NCBI GenBank assembly: GCA_947631545.1
Contig: CANRLS010000004.1
Coordinates: 1 to 64,000 of the forward strand
Source of the DNA: an uncultured Atopobiaceae bacterium
GTDB lineage: Bacteria > Actinomycetota > Coriobacteriia > Coriobacteriales > Atopobiaceae
Direction: 5' to 3'
Length of the DNA stretch: 64,000 bases
Below, in pieces: positions 34,968-43,847 of the stretch. The notes under the pieces were generated by a model. It saw nothing but the letters and a program-made list of their open reading frames with translations. It was not told the DNA's origin and did not search any database. The position numbers were made by a program, and so were the translations under genes. The stretch's first letter is position 1. Every line of letters starts with the position of its first letter.

Positions 34968-36079
34968 AGCGCCTCCTTGAGGCGAAGGAACATCACCTGC
35001 AGCACGAGCGCAGGCGTCGCGGGTCGGTAGAGGTCGGCGGAGGCCCGCTCGGCCGCATCGAGGGCGCAGAGCACCGTCTCGGTGCCCCTGGCAGCGAGGG
35101 CGCGGGCGAGGGCCGCATGGGTCTCGTCGAGAAGCGGCAGGTCGGGGCCGATCGTCAGCGCGAGGGCATCTTCGAGGGCCACCTCCACCACGCGGACGGC
35201 TTCGGCGAGCGCCTGGCGGCTCTTGGCCGCCTCGGCGCGCTTGCGCCTGGACTCGGCGTCCTTGAGCGCCGCCCGCGAGAGGAAGTCGGCATCGATCTCC
35301 GCTGCGCGGGCCTCCTCCTCGGAGGTCGCGTCGGCGGAAGCGTCGCCCGCCGAGGCGACGAGCGCATCGGCGAGAGCGATGAGCTCCCGATCGCTCGCGG
35401 TGTCGATGGATCCCAGCATGGAGAGGATCCGCTCGCGGAGCTGGAGGCGCGCATCATCGGCCAGGAGCGCCCGAGCGCCGTCGGCCGTGCCGGCCACCGC
35501 GATGAGCGCGCGGGCGGTGGGCTCATCGGCGCCGGTGGCCGCCGCCACGCGGGCCGCCTCCGCCGAAGCGTCGGCGGTGGCGAACGGCACCACCGAGCAG
35601 CGACTCCTCACCGTGGTGAGCACCACGTCGGCCGATGGGGCCAAGAGCAGGAAGACCACGTCGTCGGCAGGCTCCTCGAGGGTCTTCAGGAGGGCGTTCG
35701 CCGCCTGGGCGCCGAGCCTCTCGGCGCTCCGGATCACGTACACCTTGCGGCGGGCCCTCACCGGCGTGAGCGCCGAGTCCTCGATGAGGCCGCGCACCTG
35801 CTCGACGAGGTAGCCCTTCTGGGCGCTCTCGGGCTCGAGCCACCGCACGTCGGGATGGGTGCCATGGACCACCCGCTGGCATTCGCCGCAGCTCCCGCAT
35901 CCCCCGTCGGGGCATACGAGCGCCTGGGCGAAGGCCCGGGCCGTGGCCTCGATATCGCCCGCGGAGGAGCCGCAGAAGAGGTAGGCGTGGGACACCTGAC
36001 CCGAGCCGAGCGAGCGGAGGAGGAAGGTCCTCACCCGTTCCTGGCGCTCGGAGCCTCGCTCGAGGACCGCGCTCGTCAT
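34946..36079 (-). CDS. holB: DNA polymerase III delta' subunit
   Basis: A 377-residue clamp-loader subunit of the AAA+ family. It has His-Ala-Tyr-Leu-Phe-Cys-Gly near residue 31, but the following Ser-Ser-Ala-Gly-Asp-Ile lacks the Walker A lysine, as expected of a delta' subunit that does not bind ATP. A zinc-binding run of cysteines (Cys-Pro-x3-Cys-x2-Cys-x2-Cys) is at about 55-66. Leu-Leu-Lys-Thr-Leu-Glu-Glu-Pro and Thr-x-x-Ser-Arg-Cys sensor sequences are present. It overlaps tmk as ATGA upstream and ricT downstream. Confidence 0.9.
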   Translation of the reverse strand: MTSAVLERGSERQERVRTFLLRSLGSGQVSHAYLFCGSSAGDIEATARAFAQALVCPDGGCGSCGECQRVVHGTHPDVRWLEPESAQKGYLVEQVRGLIEDSALTPVRARRKVYVIRSAERLGAQAANALLKTLEEPADDVVFLLLAPSADVVLTTVRSRCSVVPFATADASAEAARVAAATGADEPTARALIAVAGTADGARALLADDARLQLRERILSMLGSIDTASDRELIALADALVASAGDASADATSEEEARAAEIDADFLSRAALKDAESRRKRAEAAKSRQALAEAVRVVEVALEDALALTIGPDLPLLDETHAALARALAARGTETVLCALDAAERASADLYRPATPALVLQVMFLRLKEALCPSSAQ

Positions 36080-36714
36080 GGGCGCGCCCCCTCGAGGTCG
36101 AGCCCGAGGCCGTCGAGGGCCGCGAGCACCCGGGCCGAGACCTCCGCCTCGGGGAGCGTCGCGTCGATGACGCGTACCCGGTCGAGATCGCGTCTCGCCA
36201 GCTCGAAGTAGCCGTCGCGCACGGCCGAGCGGAAGCGGCGCCCCTCGAGCTCCATGCGGTCGGGGACGTCGTCAACGCGCCCGCTCGCCTCCTCCACGTC
36301 CACGTCGAGGAGGATCGTGCGGTCGGGGGCGAGCCCGAGCGATCCGAGACCGTTCGCCGCCGCCACGAACGAGGGATCCAGCTCGCGGCCGGCCCCCTGG
36401 TAGGCCGTCGTGGAGTCGAAGAAACGGTCGGAGATGACGATGGCGCCGCGCGCGAGGGCGGGCCGGATGACCTCATCAGCGAGCTGGGCGCGGGCGGCCT
36501 CGTAGAGAAGGGTCTCGCAGGCGGGCGCCATGGCGCCGTTCGCGGGATCCAGGAGGATCAGACGGATCTTCTCGGCGATGGGAACGGTGCCGGGATCCCT
36601 CACCAGCACCACCTCATGGCCCCGGGATTCCAGCTGCTCGGCGAGGATGCGCGCATGGGTGGACTTGCCGCACCCGTCGATGCCCTCGAAGGTTATGAAC
36701 AGGCCCCGCTCCAT
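36076..36714 (-). CDS. tmk: Thymidylate kinase
   Basis: A 212-residue enzyme phosphorylating dTMP to dTDP. The P-loop is Gly-Ile-Asp-Gly-Cys-Gly-Lys-Ser-Thr at about 11-19, and the DRx signature is Asp-Arg-Phe-Phe-Asp-Ser-Thr-Thr-Ala-Tyr-Gln-Gly near 96. Length is standard. It is the first gene of a tmk-holB-ricT operon. A TAGAGT -10 candidate is at 36765-36770 on the minus strand, flanked by long inverted-repeat arms. Confidence 0.95.
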   Translation of the reverse strand: MERGLFITFEGIDGCGKSTHARILAEQLESRGHEVVLVRDPGTVPIAEKIRLILLDPANGAMAPACETLLYEAARAQLADEVIRPALARGAIVISDRFFDSTTAYQGAGRELDPSFVAAANGLGSLGLAPDRTILLDVDVEEASGRVDDVPDRMELEGRRFRSAVRDGYFELARRDLDRVRVIDATLPEAEVSARVLAALDGLGLDLEGARP

Positions 36715-36727
36715 CGCTCACCCCCTC

Positions 36728-36787
36728 AACGTCGGACGCCCCGAAGCCAAGGCGCCAATCCCAAACTCTAGCGTGGCGTTCGACGTT
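36728..36787. promoter_or_regulatory. Inverted repeat around the tmk promoter
   Basis: AACGTCGGACGCC (36728-36740) and GGCGTTCGACGTT (36775-36787) are reverse complements with one mismatch in 13. They flank a 34-base interval holding a minus-strand TAGAGT (36765-36770). The near arm ends 13 bases before the tmk ATG. It could be an operator pair or a 5' hairpin. No T-run makes a terminator for the upstream topA less likely. Confidence 0.45.
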
Positions 36788-36889
36788 TGGCACGGAGTCG
36801 GGCGAGCTGTGGGGAAGCTGTGGGCGGCCGTGGACCTTGCGGAGGCCCGGGAGCCCTGGAGCCCGGGATCCCTCGAGGCCCCGCGCCCG

Positions 36890-39394
36890 TCAGCCCCTCT
36901 TGCGAGCGGCCCTTCCGCCGGTGCGGGACCTCCCCCGTTTCTGGCGGCGCTCGCGACGGCGCTCCTGGGCGGGGCACTCGGGATTGGGGCAGAGCTTCCA
37001 GGGCCCGCGATCGGTCTGGACCTCCACCAGGGGCGCCCCGCATTCAGGGCAGGTCTCGCCAGTGGCGCGGAGCTGGCCGCGAGCCGGGAGCGGATAGGAC
37101 GTCCCGCAGTCCTCGTAGTTCTCGCAGCGGATGAAGCGCTTGCCGCTCGTCTCGCTCTTATGGGCCACGAGGTGGGCGTGGGCGCCCTTCTCGGCGCAGA
37201 CGGGGCACTCCCCCACAACGAGGTCGGGCTCGAGGTTGGTGGCGCAGCGCGGGTTCACGCAGACCTCGTAGGGCTTTCCCCTGAAGGGCCGTACCTTGAG
37301 GATGGGCGCGCCGCACTCGGGGCAGGTCCGATCGGTGGCCTCCAGGCGCCCGTTGGGCACCGGGTAGGTGACGTCGCAATCGGGCCAGCCGGTGCAGCCG
37401 ATGAATCGGCTCCGGTTCTTGGGCGAGTTCTTCACCACGAGGTCCTTGCCGCACTTGGGGCAGGCGCCCACCCGTGCGTCGGCCGTCACCGCATCGGCGA
37501 TGGCCTCGCCGAGGTCGCCCTGGTGCTCGATGAGCGCGTCGAGCTGGTTCGCGAGGAGCTGGCGGCTCTTGTCGACGACGAACGCCTCGGTCTCGTGCCC
37601 CTCCGAGACCCGATCCATGGACTCCTCGAGGTCGCTCGTCATCGTGGGCGTGGTGATGCGGGGCGCATAGGCGTCGAGGGCGTCGATGATGGCGATGCCC
37701 AGCTGGCTCGGCACGAGCGGGTCGTCCTTGAGGTAGTTCACCTCGATGAGGCGGTCGATGATGGAGGCGCGCGTCGACTTGGTGCCGAGCCCGCGCTTCT
37801 CCATCTCCTGGATGAGCCGGCCCTGGCTGTAGCGGGCCGGGGGCTCGGTCTGCTTGGCCTGGAGCCCCATGGCCGAGACGTCCAGCATCTCGCCCTCCAC
37901 GAGCGGGGGAAGCTGCTCGTCGCGCTTGAGCCCGAAGGGATAGGCGGCGCGATAGCCCGGCACCTTGAGCACGTCGCCCCGGGCGCGGAAGGGCTCGCCC
38001 GCGACGTCGATCTCAACAGTCGTGCCCTCGATGGTCGCAGGCCCCATGAGCGTCGCCAGGAAGCGCCGGGCGACGAGGTCGTAGAGGCGCCATTCCTGGC
38101 CGCTCAGCCGATCCTTGCTCGCCGCCGCCGTGGGGTAGATGGGCGGGTGGTCGGTGGACTGCTGCTTGCCGCGGGTGGGCTTCAGGTGCGGCTCCGAGAG
38201 GATCTCGGCGCAGGCGGGGACGTAGGCCGGCACCTTCTGGAGCATCTTCACCGTGCCCCTGAGGTCGAGCGACGAGGGGTAGACGGTGTTGTCCACGCGC
38301 GGATACGAGATGAGGCCGTCCATGTAGAGCGACTCGGCGATGCGCATGGCGCGGCCGGGCGCGATGCCGATGGAGGCCGCGGCCGCCTGGAGGGACGTCG
38401 TGTTGAAGGGGGCGGGCGGGCGCTGGCTCCGGCTCCTGCGCTCGATGCCGGTCACGGTGCCCTCGGTGGCGCCCTCCACCTTGGCGAACGCCGCCCGTGC
38501 CGCCGCCTCGTCCTTGAAGCGCCCCTTGGCGTGCGAGATGGCGAAGGCGTCGGCTTCGCCGGCGCCCCGCTTGGCCGCCTTGCCATCGATCACCCAGTAG
38601 TCCTCGGGCACGAAGGCCATGCGCTCCCGCTCGCGCTCCACCACGAGGGCGAGCGTGGGAGTCTGCACGCGGCCGGCCGAACGGACGTTGCCGAAGCCGC
38701 CCCGCCTCGCCACCGTGAGGTAGCGGGTGAGGACGGCGCCCCAGATGAGGTCGATGTGCTGGCGGCTCTCGCCGGCGGCGGCCAAGTCCTCGTCCACCTC
38801 GACGAGGTTCTCGAAGGCATGTTCGATCTCGGCGCGGGTGTAGGCCGAATAGCGCGCCCGGCTCGCCGGGATGTCGGGGGCCACCTCGCGCACCTGGGCG
38901 AGGGCGTCGGAGCCGATGAGCTCTCCCTCGCGGTCGTAGTCGGTGGCCACGATGACGTCGTCGGCCTTGGCGGCGAGGTTCTTGAGCGCGCGGATGATCT
39001 GCTTCTCGGCGGGCCTCTTCTCCACCGGCGACCATACGAGGTAGGGCAGCGAATCCATCTTCCAGCCCTTGAGCGAGACGCCGTCCTCGAGGAAGGGCTT
39101 GCGCTTGGTGGCGTAGGGCGGCCGGGCGAGGCCGTCGGGAAGGTCGGCGGGGAGCACCTCGCCCTCGTCGTCCACGGCGAACCAGCCCTCGTCGCTGTCG
39201 AAGCGGAGCTCCTCGGGGAAGTCGGGCTCGAGGATGTGGCCCTTGAGGCCGATGGTCACCCAGTCGTCGCCGTCTCGGCGGAATCGCCAGACGGGGACGT
39301 TGTAGACCTTGTCCTGCTTGGGGGCGCCGCTATCCGAGAGCAGCCGCGATATCTGCCGCGAGGCGTCGTTCTTCTCGGTGATGACGAGACGCAT
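36890..39394 (-). CDS. topA: DNA topoisomerase I, archaeal-type (type IA)
   Basis: An 834-residue type IA topoisomerase. The N-terminal Toprim domain begins LVITEKNDASRQI and continues with Gly-Leu-Lys-Gly-His-Ile, the archaeal pattern; bacterial TopA has Val-Glu-Ser-Pro-Ala-Lys-Ala. The active-site tyrosine lies in Leu-Ile-Ser-Tyr-Pro-Arg-Val-Asp-Asn-Thr-Val-Tyr-Pro, again archaeal-like (bacterial: Tyr-Met-Arg-Thr-Asp-Ser), with Val in place of the usual Thr. Four Cys4 zinc ribbons fill about residues 655-815, followed by an Arg/Lys/Gly tail. It relaxes negative supercoils. It precedes tmk by 175 bases. Confidence 0.9.
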   Translation of the reverse strand: MRLVITEKNDASRQISRLLSDSGAPKQDKVYNVPVWRFRRDGDDWVTIGLKGHILEPDFPEELRFDSDEGWFAVDDEGEVLPADLPDGLARPPYATKRKPFLEDGVSLKGWKMDSLPYLVWSPVEKRPAEKQIIRALKNLAAKADDVIVATDYDREGELIGSDALAQVREVAPDIPASRARYSAYTRAEIEHAFENLVEVDEDLAAAGESRQHIDLIWGAVLTRYLTVARRGGFGNVRSAGRVQTPTLALVVERERERMAFVPEDYWVIDGKAAKRGAGEADAFAISHAKGRFKDEAAARAAFAKVEGATEGTVTGIERRSRSQRPPAPFNTTSLQAAAASIGIAPGRAMRIAESLYMDGLISYPRVDNTVYPSSLDLRGTVKMLQKVPAYVPACAEILSEPHLKPTRGKQQSTDHPPIYPTAAASKDRLSGQEWRLYDLVARRFLATLMGPATIEGTTVEIDVAGEPFRARGDVLKVPGYRAAYPFGLKRDEQLPPLVEGEMLDVSAMGLQAKQTEPPARYSQGRLIQEMEKRGLGTKSTRASIIDRLIEVNYLKDDPLVPSQLGIAIIDALDAYAPRITTPTMTSDLEESMDRVSEGHETEAFVVDKSRQLLANQLDALIEHQGDLGEAIADAVTADARVGACPKCGKDLVVKNSPKNRSRFIGCTGWPDCDVTYPVPNGRLEATDRTCPECGAPILKVRPFRGKPYEVCVNPRCATNLEPDLVVGECPVCAEKGAHAHLVAHKSETSGKRFIRCENYEDCGTSYPLPARGQLRATGETCPECGAPLVEVQTDRGPWKLCPNPECPAQERRRERRQKRGRSRTGGRAARKRG

Positions 39395-39441
39395 GGGGCT
39401 CCTTGGGTTCCTGGCATCGGGATGTGCTTTCCAAGCGCCCT

Positions 39442-39447
39442 ACTATA
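39442..39447 (-). promoter_or_regulatory. Candidate -10 element for topA
   Basis: TATAGT followed by AGGG on the minus strand, 47 bases before the topA ATG. A TTGACA lies only 6 bases upstream of it, too close to act as the matching -35 element. The same TATAGTA-purine-GG sequence marks the glycyl-radical enzyme promoter. Confidence 0.45.
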
Positions 39448-39576
39448 CCCATGTGTCAAACGGGGCATACCAAGCGGCGCCCCGCGAACGGCGGCTCCGC
39501 CACCGGTTGGAATCCGGCGCCGGGAGACGCTGGCCGCTCCCGTCCCTCCCGGCGAGCGGCACTGCCGCCGCGGGCC

Positions 39577-40368
39577 CTAGAGCTCGGCCAGCTCGTGCTC
39601 CTCGTAGTCCTCGCGACTCCATTTGAGCGATTCCGGGCCGTCGCGCGCGACGAGGATCTGGCGCGCGACCGCGAGCGAGATCTCGTAGAGCATGACGAGC
39701 GCCGCGAACATGAAGAACATGGTCACCGGCGAGGCGTCGGGCGTGGTGAAGGCCGAGAGCACGAGGAGCGCCACGTAGACGTAGCGCCAGTTCTCGCGGA
39801 AGACCTTGTAGGGCACCACGTGGAGGATCGAGAGGTAGAAGATCACGAGCGGCAGCTCGAAGCCCAGCCCGAAGCCCAGCTCCAGGAGCATCATGATGTC
39901 GAGGAAGTCCTCGGCGTTGGGCACGCTCGTGGCGAAGGCCGAGGTCTGATCCATCATCCAGCCGAAGGCCGCGGGCTGGATCACGAAGTAGCAGAAGACC
40001 ATGCCGATGAAGAAGAGCACCACGAGCGCCGCCACCGTGGGCACCACCCAGCGCCGCTCGCTGGGCTTCAGCGCCGGCAGGAAGAACGCCATGATCTCCC
40101 AGATGATGATGGGGCTGCAGATGATCACCGCGCAGAAGACCGCCACCTTGAAGCGGATGGTGAAGCCGCCGAGGGCGCTCATGATGGCGAGCTGGCCATC
40201 GCCCGGCAGGAACCGGCGGATGGGATCGGTGAAGATCTCGATGATCGTGGGCGTGGCCAGATAGACCGTGACGGCGCAGACGAGGATGGCCACCACCATG
40301 ATGGTGACGCGGCGTCTGAGCTCCCCCAGGTGATCCATGAGGGGCATGCGCGCTGGACCGATGGGCAT
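39577..40368 (-). CDS. tatC: Sec-independent translocase subunit TatC
   Basis: A 263-residue membrane protein with six predicted helices. The N-terminal Asp-His-Leu-Gly-Glu-Leu-Arg-Arg-Arg is the conserved TatC signature that binds twin-arginine signal peptides. A conserved Glu-Leu-Gly-Phe-Gly-Leu-Gly-Phe-Glu-Leu-Pro region follows in the middle. The C-terminal tail is charged. Starts at 40368 and 40347 (MPLMDHL) are both possible. It follows tatA by 24 bases. Confidence 0.93.
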   Translation of the reverse strand: MPIGPARMPLMDHLGELRRRVTIMVVAILVCAVTVYLATPTIIEIFTDPIRRFLPGDGQLAIMSALGGFTIRFKVAVFCAVIICSPIIIWEIMAFFLPALKPSERRWVVPTVAALVVLFFIGMVFCYFVIQPAAFGWMMDQTSAFATSVPNAEDFLDIMMLLELGFGLGFELPLVIFYLSILHVVPYKVFRENWRYVYVALLVLSAFTTPDASPVTMFFMFAALVMLYEISLAVARQILVARDGPESLKWSREDYEEHELAEL

Positions 40369-40392
40369 GGCGTGGGCGACCCGAACCTGGCG

Positions 40393-40965
40393 CTAGGCCA
40401 GGGGGACGGTCGCGTCCTCCTCCCCGGTCTCGACGACGGAATCCTCGAGGCCCCACATGGAGGCCACGGAGGCGGTACGGGGCGCCGGAACCTCGGGCAC
40501 GGCGCCGGCCTCGGCGTCCGCAACGGCGGGCGAGGCATCGTCGGCGGCGAGCACGGCGGCCTCAGCGTTGTCGGCGGCCTCCAGCTCGGCTTCGGAGGGC
40601 TCGGCGGTAGGGGAGGCGGCGGAGGCGGCCGATGCCGCGGCCTCGGCCGCCTCGCGCTCTTCGCGCTCTTTGGCGAGGCGCGCCCGGCGCTCGGCGAAGG
40701 TCTCCTGGGAGCGCTCCTTGACGGGCGCGGCCGTCATCGCGGCGTCATCCGCGCCCTTCCCTGGCCCCGCCTCGGTCTTGGCCGCATCGGCGAGGGGGTT
40801 CAGCACCTCCTGCTTCACGACCTTGGTCACCGAGTCGGATGCCTGACGGAACTGCTTGATGCCGCGACCGATGGTCCTTCCCATGCTGGGAAGCTTGTCC
40901 GGCCCGAAGAGCAGGAACGCGAAAAGGAGGATGAGCAGGAGCTCTGTGTCGCCTAGTCCGAACAC
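40393..40965 (-). CDS. tatA: TatA/TatB-type translocase subunit
   Basis: A 190-residue protein starting at GTG 40965. It has a short N-terminal membrane helix (about residues 3-20), the Phe-Gly-Pro-Asp-Lys-Leu-Pro hinge, an amphipathic helix, then a long Ala/Glu/Ser-rich tail. The hinge is TatA/B-like. Its acidic Glu near residue 8 in the helix recalls TatB, so it may serve both roles in a minimal two-gene Tat system. It lies between the STAS gene (68-base gap) and tatC. Confidence 0.85.
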   Translation of the reverse strand: MFGLGDTELLLILLFAFLLFGPDKLPSMGRTIGRGIKQFRQASDSVTKVVKQEVLNPLADAAKTEAGPGKGADDAAMTAAPVKERSQETFAERRARLAKEREEREAAEAAASAASAASPTAEPSEAELEAADNAEAAVLAADDASPAVADAEAGAVPEVPAPRTASVASMWGLEDSVVETGEEDATVPLA

Positions 40966-41033
40966 CTGGTGAGGGCTCCCCGTCTTCTCGGATGGCCCGC
41001 CGGCGATGCGCCCGCGGGGCTGACCGAGACATT

Positions 41034-41360
41034 CTACTCGGAGTCCTCGTCTCCCTGCACATGGAACTCGGTTCCCACGCCGAGCAGCGTGAGAACGCGG
41101 AGAACGTTGGGCTGGGGCTTGGAGAGCATCATCTCCCCGCCCGCGCCCGACATCTTGTGCGCGGCGCCCACGAGGACGCCGATGCCCGTGGAGTCGATGT
41201 AGGGAACATGGGCCATATCCACGTCGATCGCCTTCGTGCCCGCGCTCATGAGCCCATCGAGCACCTCTGCGAGCTCGCTGGCATTGGAGACGTCCACTTC
41301 ACCGGTCACCACGACGCTTGTGACGCCCTGCGATTCCACGGTTTCAATGGTAAGGCTCAT
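41034..41360 (-). CDS. STAS-domain anti-sigma factor antagonist
   Basis: A 108-residue SpoIIAA/RsbV-like protein. The phosphorylatable serine is in Tyr-Ile-Asp-Ser-Thr-Gly-Ile-Gly-Val-Leu near residue 55. Gly-Glu-Val-Asp-Val-Ser-Asn-Ala is the conserved second strand. Such proteins bind anti-sigma kinases when unphosphorylated. No anti-sigma factor or sigma factor lies in the window. The ATG at 41360 follows GGAGGG. Its linkage to Tat genes may be only operon neighbourhood. Confidence 0.9.
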   Translation of the reverse strand: MSLTIETVESQGVTSVVVTGEVDVSNASELAEVLDGLMSAGTKAIDVDMAHVPYIDSTGIGVLVGAAHKMSGAGGEMMLSKPQPNVLRVLTLLGVGTEFHVQGDEDSE

Positions 41361-41469
41361 CTCTGCGGTCCCTCCTGGCGGGGTCCACCCACCCCGTTGT
41401 CCCGAGGATATTGGTGCTACAGGTATACACCGTTTTAAGGTTTGTGAGAAAGAGCTACTCCGCGAAGGG

Positions 41470-42288
41470 TCAGCTGGCGTCGCCAGTGGTCGAAGTCGCG
41501 TCGGCATCGGACGAATCCGAGTCGTCGGCGGTGGACCCATCGTCGGCGGCCGCCTCCTGACTCTGCTTCAGCGACTCGATCTGCTGCTCGCAGTAGGATT
41601 TGGTGCCGTTGGCGTCGTCGGGGTCGGCCTCGATGCCCTTCTGGTAGGCCTCGATGGCCGCATCGTCGTTGCCCATGCTTGCGTAGACCATGCCGAGGTT
41701 CGCCCAGGCGGGAGCGTAGTTCTGCTTCTCCGCCAGCTCCGTGAGCTGATCGACGGCCCCCGCGCTGTTGCCGAGGTAGAACTGGCAGAGGGCCTGGCTC
41801 GCGGAGGCGGACTGGGTGCTGGCGTCCTCGAGGTCGCCCTGCATCTCGATGTACTTGCCGTAGGCGTCGTAGGCCTTGGTGAAGACGTCGGTCACCTGGT
41901 CCTTGAGCTCGTCGTCGCCGGCGAACATGCGGGCGTAGCTCCCCCACTCGAAGTACGTGTTGGCGAGGTTGAGCTCGGCCTCGGCATCCTCCGGGTCGGC
42001 GTTGAGGTCGGCCTGGTACTGGTCGACGAGGGGCTGGTAGCGCTCGACGTAGTCCTCGGCCGTGGTGGGGATCGTCTGGCTCTGGGGCTGCGCGAAGATC
42101 TGGGCGAGCGAGGGCAGCATGAGGCTGCAGGCGACGATGACGGAGATGATGATGACGGCGATCTCCTTGGCGTCGCGCTTCCGCTTGCCGGACTTCGCCT
42201 GCTGGCGCTCGAACTCCTCGCGCTCGTGGCGCGCCCTTTGGGCAGCGACGGTCTGCTTGTTGGTCTTCTTGCCGGCCTTCTGCGACAT
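41470..42288 (-). CDS. TPR-repeat membrane protein
   Basis: A 272-residue protein with a basic cytoplasmic N-terminus (about 50 residues, rich in Lys/Arg/Gln), one membrane helix (about 52-72) and tetratricopeptide repeats at about 90-230 (Ala-Glu-Leu-Asn-Leu-Ala-Asn-Thr-Tyr; Pro-Ala-Trp-Ala-Asn-Leu-Gly; Ala-Ile-Glu-Ala-Tyr-Gln-Lys-Gly). The tail is Asp/Ser/Ala-rich. The repeats are probably outside the membrane and act in protein contacts. The start at 42288 has TAGGCT 46 bases upstream (42335-42340). No specific partner is known. Confidence 0.8.
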   Translation of the reverse strand: MSQKAGKKTNKQTVAAQRARHEREEFERQQAKSGKRKRDAKEIAVIIISVIVACSLMLPSLAQIFAQPQSQTIPTTAEDYVERYQPLVDQYQADLNADPEDAEAELNLANTYFEWGSYARMFAGDDELKDQVTDVFTKAYDAYGKYIEMQGDLEDASTQSASASQALCQFYLGNSAGAVDQLTELAEKQNYAPAWANLGMVYASMGNDDAAIEAYQKGIEADPDDANGTKSYCEQQIESLKQSQEAAADDGSTADDSDSSDADATSTTGDAS

Positions 42289-42473
42289 GCTCTCGAAGCC
42301 CCTTCGCTTTGCTCTGGTTTTTCTCCAACGCGCTAGCCTACACGACTGGCTCGGGCGCTGCATGCCCCCGATCGCCGAAGTCGCTCGCTCCACGAGGGCT
42401 GCATCTTCGCCCGGCGCCCGGATGGCGGCCGCCTCCGCCGCTCCCTCCGGGCGAAGCGGCGAGCGCCGCGCCG

Positions 42474-43760
42474 TCAGCTCGCCCGGCCGTCCCTCGCCAG
42501 GCGCGCGCAGACGAGCCGCGCGCAGGCGCAGAAGACGTCGAGCGCCCGTCCGAGCTCCTCCAGGGTGGGATAGGAGGGGGCGATGCGGATGTCGGAATCA
42601 CTCGGATCGTCGCCATAGGGCCAGGTGGCGCCCGCTCCCGTGAGGGTGACGCCCGTCTCGCGGCAGAGCCGGACGATGGCCTTGGCCGACCCCTCGGGCC
42701 CGAAGAACGTGACGAAGTAACCGCCCCTCGGCTTGGTCCAGCTGCAGCAGCCGAGCTCGCCGAGGCCCTCCCGCAGGCGCTCGTCCACCAGCTCGAACTT
42801 GGGCCGCATGATCGTGGCGAGCCTCCTCATGTGCGCCTTCACGGCCGCGAGGTCGGGGAGATAGCGCGCGTGGCGGAGCATGTTCAGCTTGTCGGGGCAC
42901 ACGCGCTCGATGGCGAAGGTCGCCTCGAGGTCGGCGATGTCGGCCGGCGAGGCGGCGATGCAGGCGATGCCGGAGCCCGGGAAGGTGACCTTGGAGGTGG
43001 AGGCGAACTCGTAGACGAGGTCGCCGCCGCCGGCCTCCTCGATGGCGCCGAAGATCTCGAGCAGCTCGTCGTCCTCGTCGTAGAGCCCGTGCACCACGTA
43101 GGCGTTGTCCCACCAGATCCTGAAATCCGGAGCCGCCGGACTCAGGGCCGCGATGCGCCGCACCACCTCGTCGGAATAGGTGATGCCCATCGGGTTCTCG
43201 TACTTGGGCACGCACCACATGCCCTTGACCTCGGGGTTCTTCACCAGCTCCTCGACCACGTCCATGTCGGGGCCCTCGGCCGTCATGGGGACGGCGACGT
43301 TCTCCACGCCGAAGTGCTCCGTCATGGCGAAGTGGCGGTCGTAGCCGGGCGCGGGGCAGAGGAAGACGACGCGCTCGAGCCTCCCCCAGGGCGTCCCGCC
43401 CCGAACGCCCCTCACCCAAGCGTGGACGAGCGCCTCGAACTCGAGGTCCAGGCTGGAGGATCCGCCCACCACCACGTTCTTTGCATCGACGCCGATGAGC
43501 TCGGCCATGAGGCGCCTCGCCGAGGGGATGCCCCAGGGCGCGCCGTAGTTGGCGGCGTCGACGCCCTCGTCCGTGAGGTCCGACGTCGCGCTCACCGCGT
43601 CGAGCATGGGGCGCGAGAGGTCCGTCTGGGCCCGGCTCGGCTTGCCCCGGGCCATGTCGAGCTCGATGCCCTGGGCCTTGAGCTCGGCGACTTCGGCCTC
43701 ATAGCGCTCGATGGCGCCTTCCAGCTCCTCGGCGGAGAGCGATTCGAAGAGGGATGCCAT
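42474..43760 (-). CDS. Aspartate aminotransferase, type Ic (AspT-like)
   Basis: A 428-residue PLP enzyme of the PF12897-type aspartate aminotransferase family known from Corynebacterium. Visible are Leu-Asp-Met-Ala-Arg-Gly-Lys-Pro, Val-Gly-Gly-Ser-Ser-Ser-Leu (phosphate cup), Lys-Tyr-Glu-Asn-Pro-Met-Gly, Trp-Asp-Asn-Ala-Tyr and the PLP lysine in Ser-Thr-Ser-Lys-Val-Thr. It should interconvert aspartate/2-oxoglutarate and oxaloacetate/glutamate. The ATG at 43760 follows AAAGGAG, with TAGAAT at 43783-43788 on the same strand. Confidence 0.88.
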   Translation of the reverse strand: MASLFESLSAEELEGAIERYEAEVAELKAQGIELDMARGKPSRAQTDLSRPMLDAVSATSDLTDEGVDAANYGAPWGIPSARRLMAELIGVDAKNVVVGGSSSLDLEFEALVHAWVRGVRGGTPWGRLERVVFLCPAPGYDRHFAMTEHFGVENVAVPMTAEGPDMDVVEELVKNPEVKGMWCVPKYENPMGITYSDEVVRRIAALSPAAPDFRIWWDNAYVVHGLYDEDDELLEIFGAIEEAGGGDLVYEFASTSKVTFPGSGIACIAASPADIADLEATFAIERVCPDKLNMLRHARYLPDLAAVKAHMRRLATIMRPKFELVDERLREGLGELGCCSWTKPRGGYFVTFFGPEGSAKAIVRLCRETGVTLTGAGATWPYGDDPSDSDIRIAPSYPTLEELGRALDVFCACARLVCARLARDGRAS

Positions 43761-43834
43761 GACGTCTCCTTTCGCCACCCCGATTCTAGCGGCCGGAGGG
43801 GGCCGGGCGGCGGGCGCGCCCCGCGCGCCGAGGC

Positions 43835-43840
43835 TAGACT
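43835..43840 (+). promoter_or_regulatory. Candidate -10 element 7 bases from a start codon
   Basis: TAGACT ends 7 bases before the ATG at 43848, which would place the transcript start at or next to the A of ATG. This is the geometry of leaderless mRNAs, common in Actinobacteria. Confidence 0.4.
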
Positions 43841-43847
43841 TGCGGGC

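Noticed and set aside
36530-39580. A plus-strand open frame of about 1000 codons opposite topA.
   Set aside because: Low-complexity Ala/Gly/Leu/His sequence, no motifs, entirely antisense to topA.
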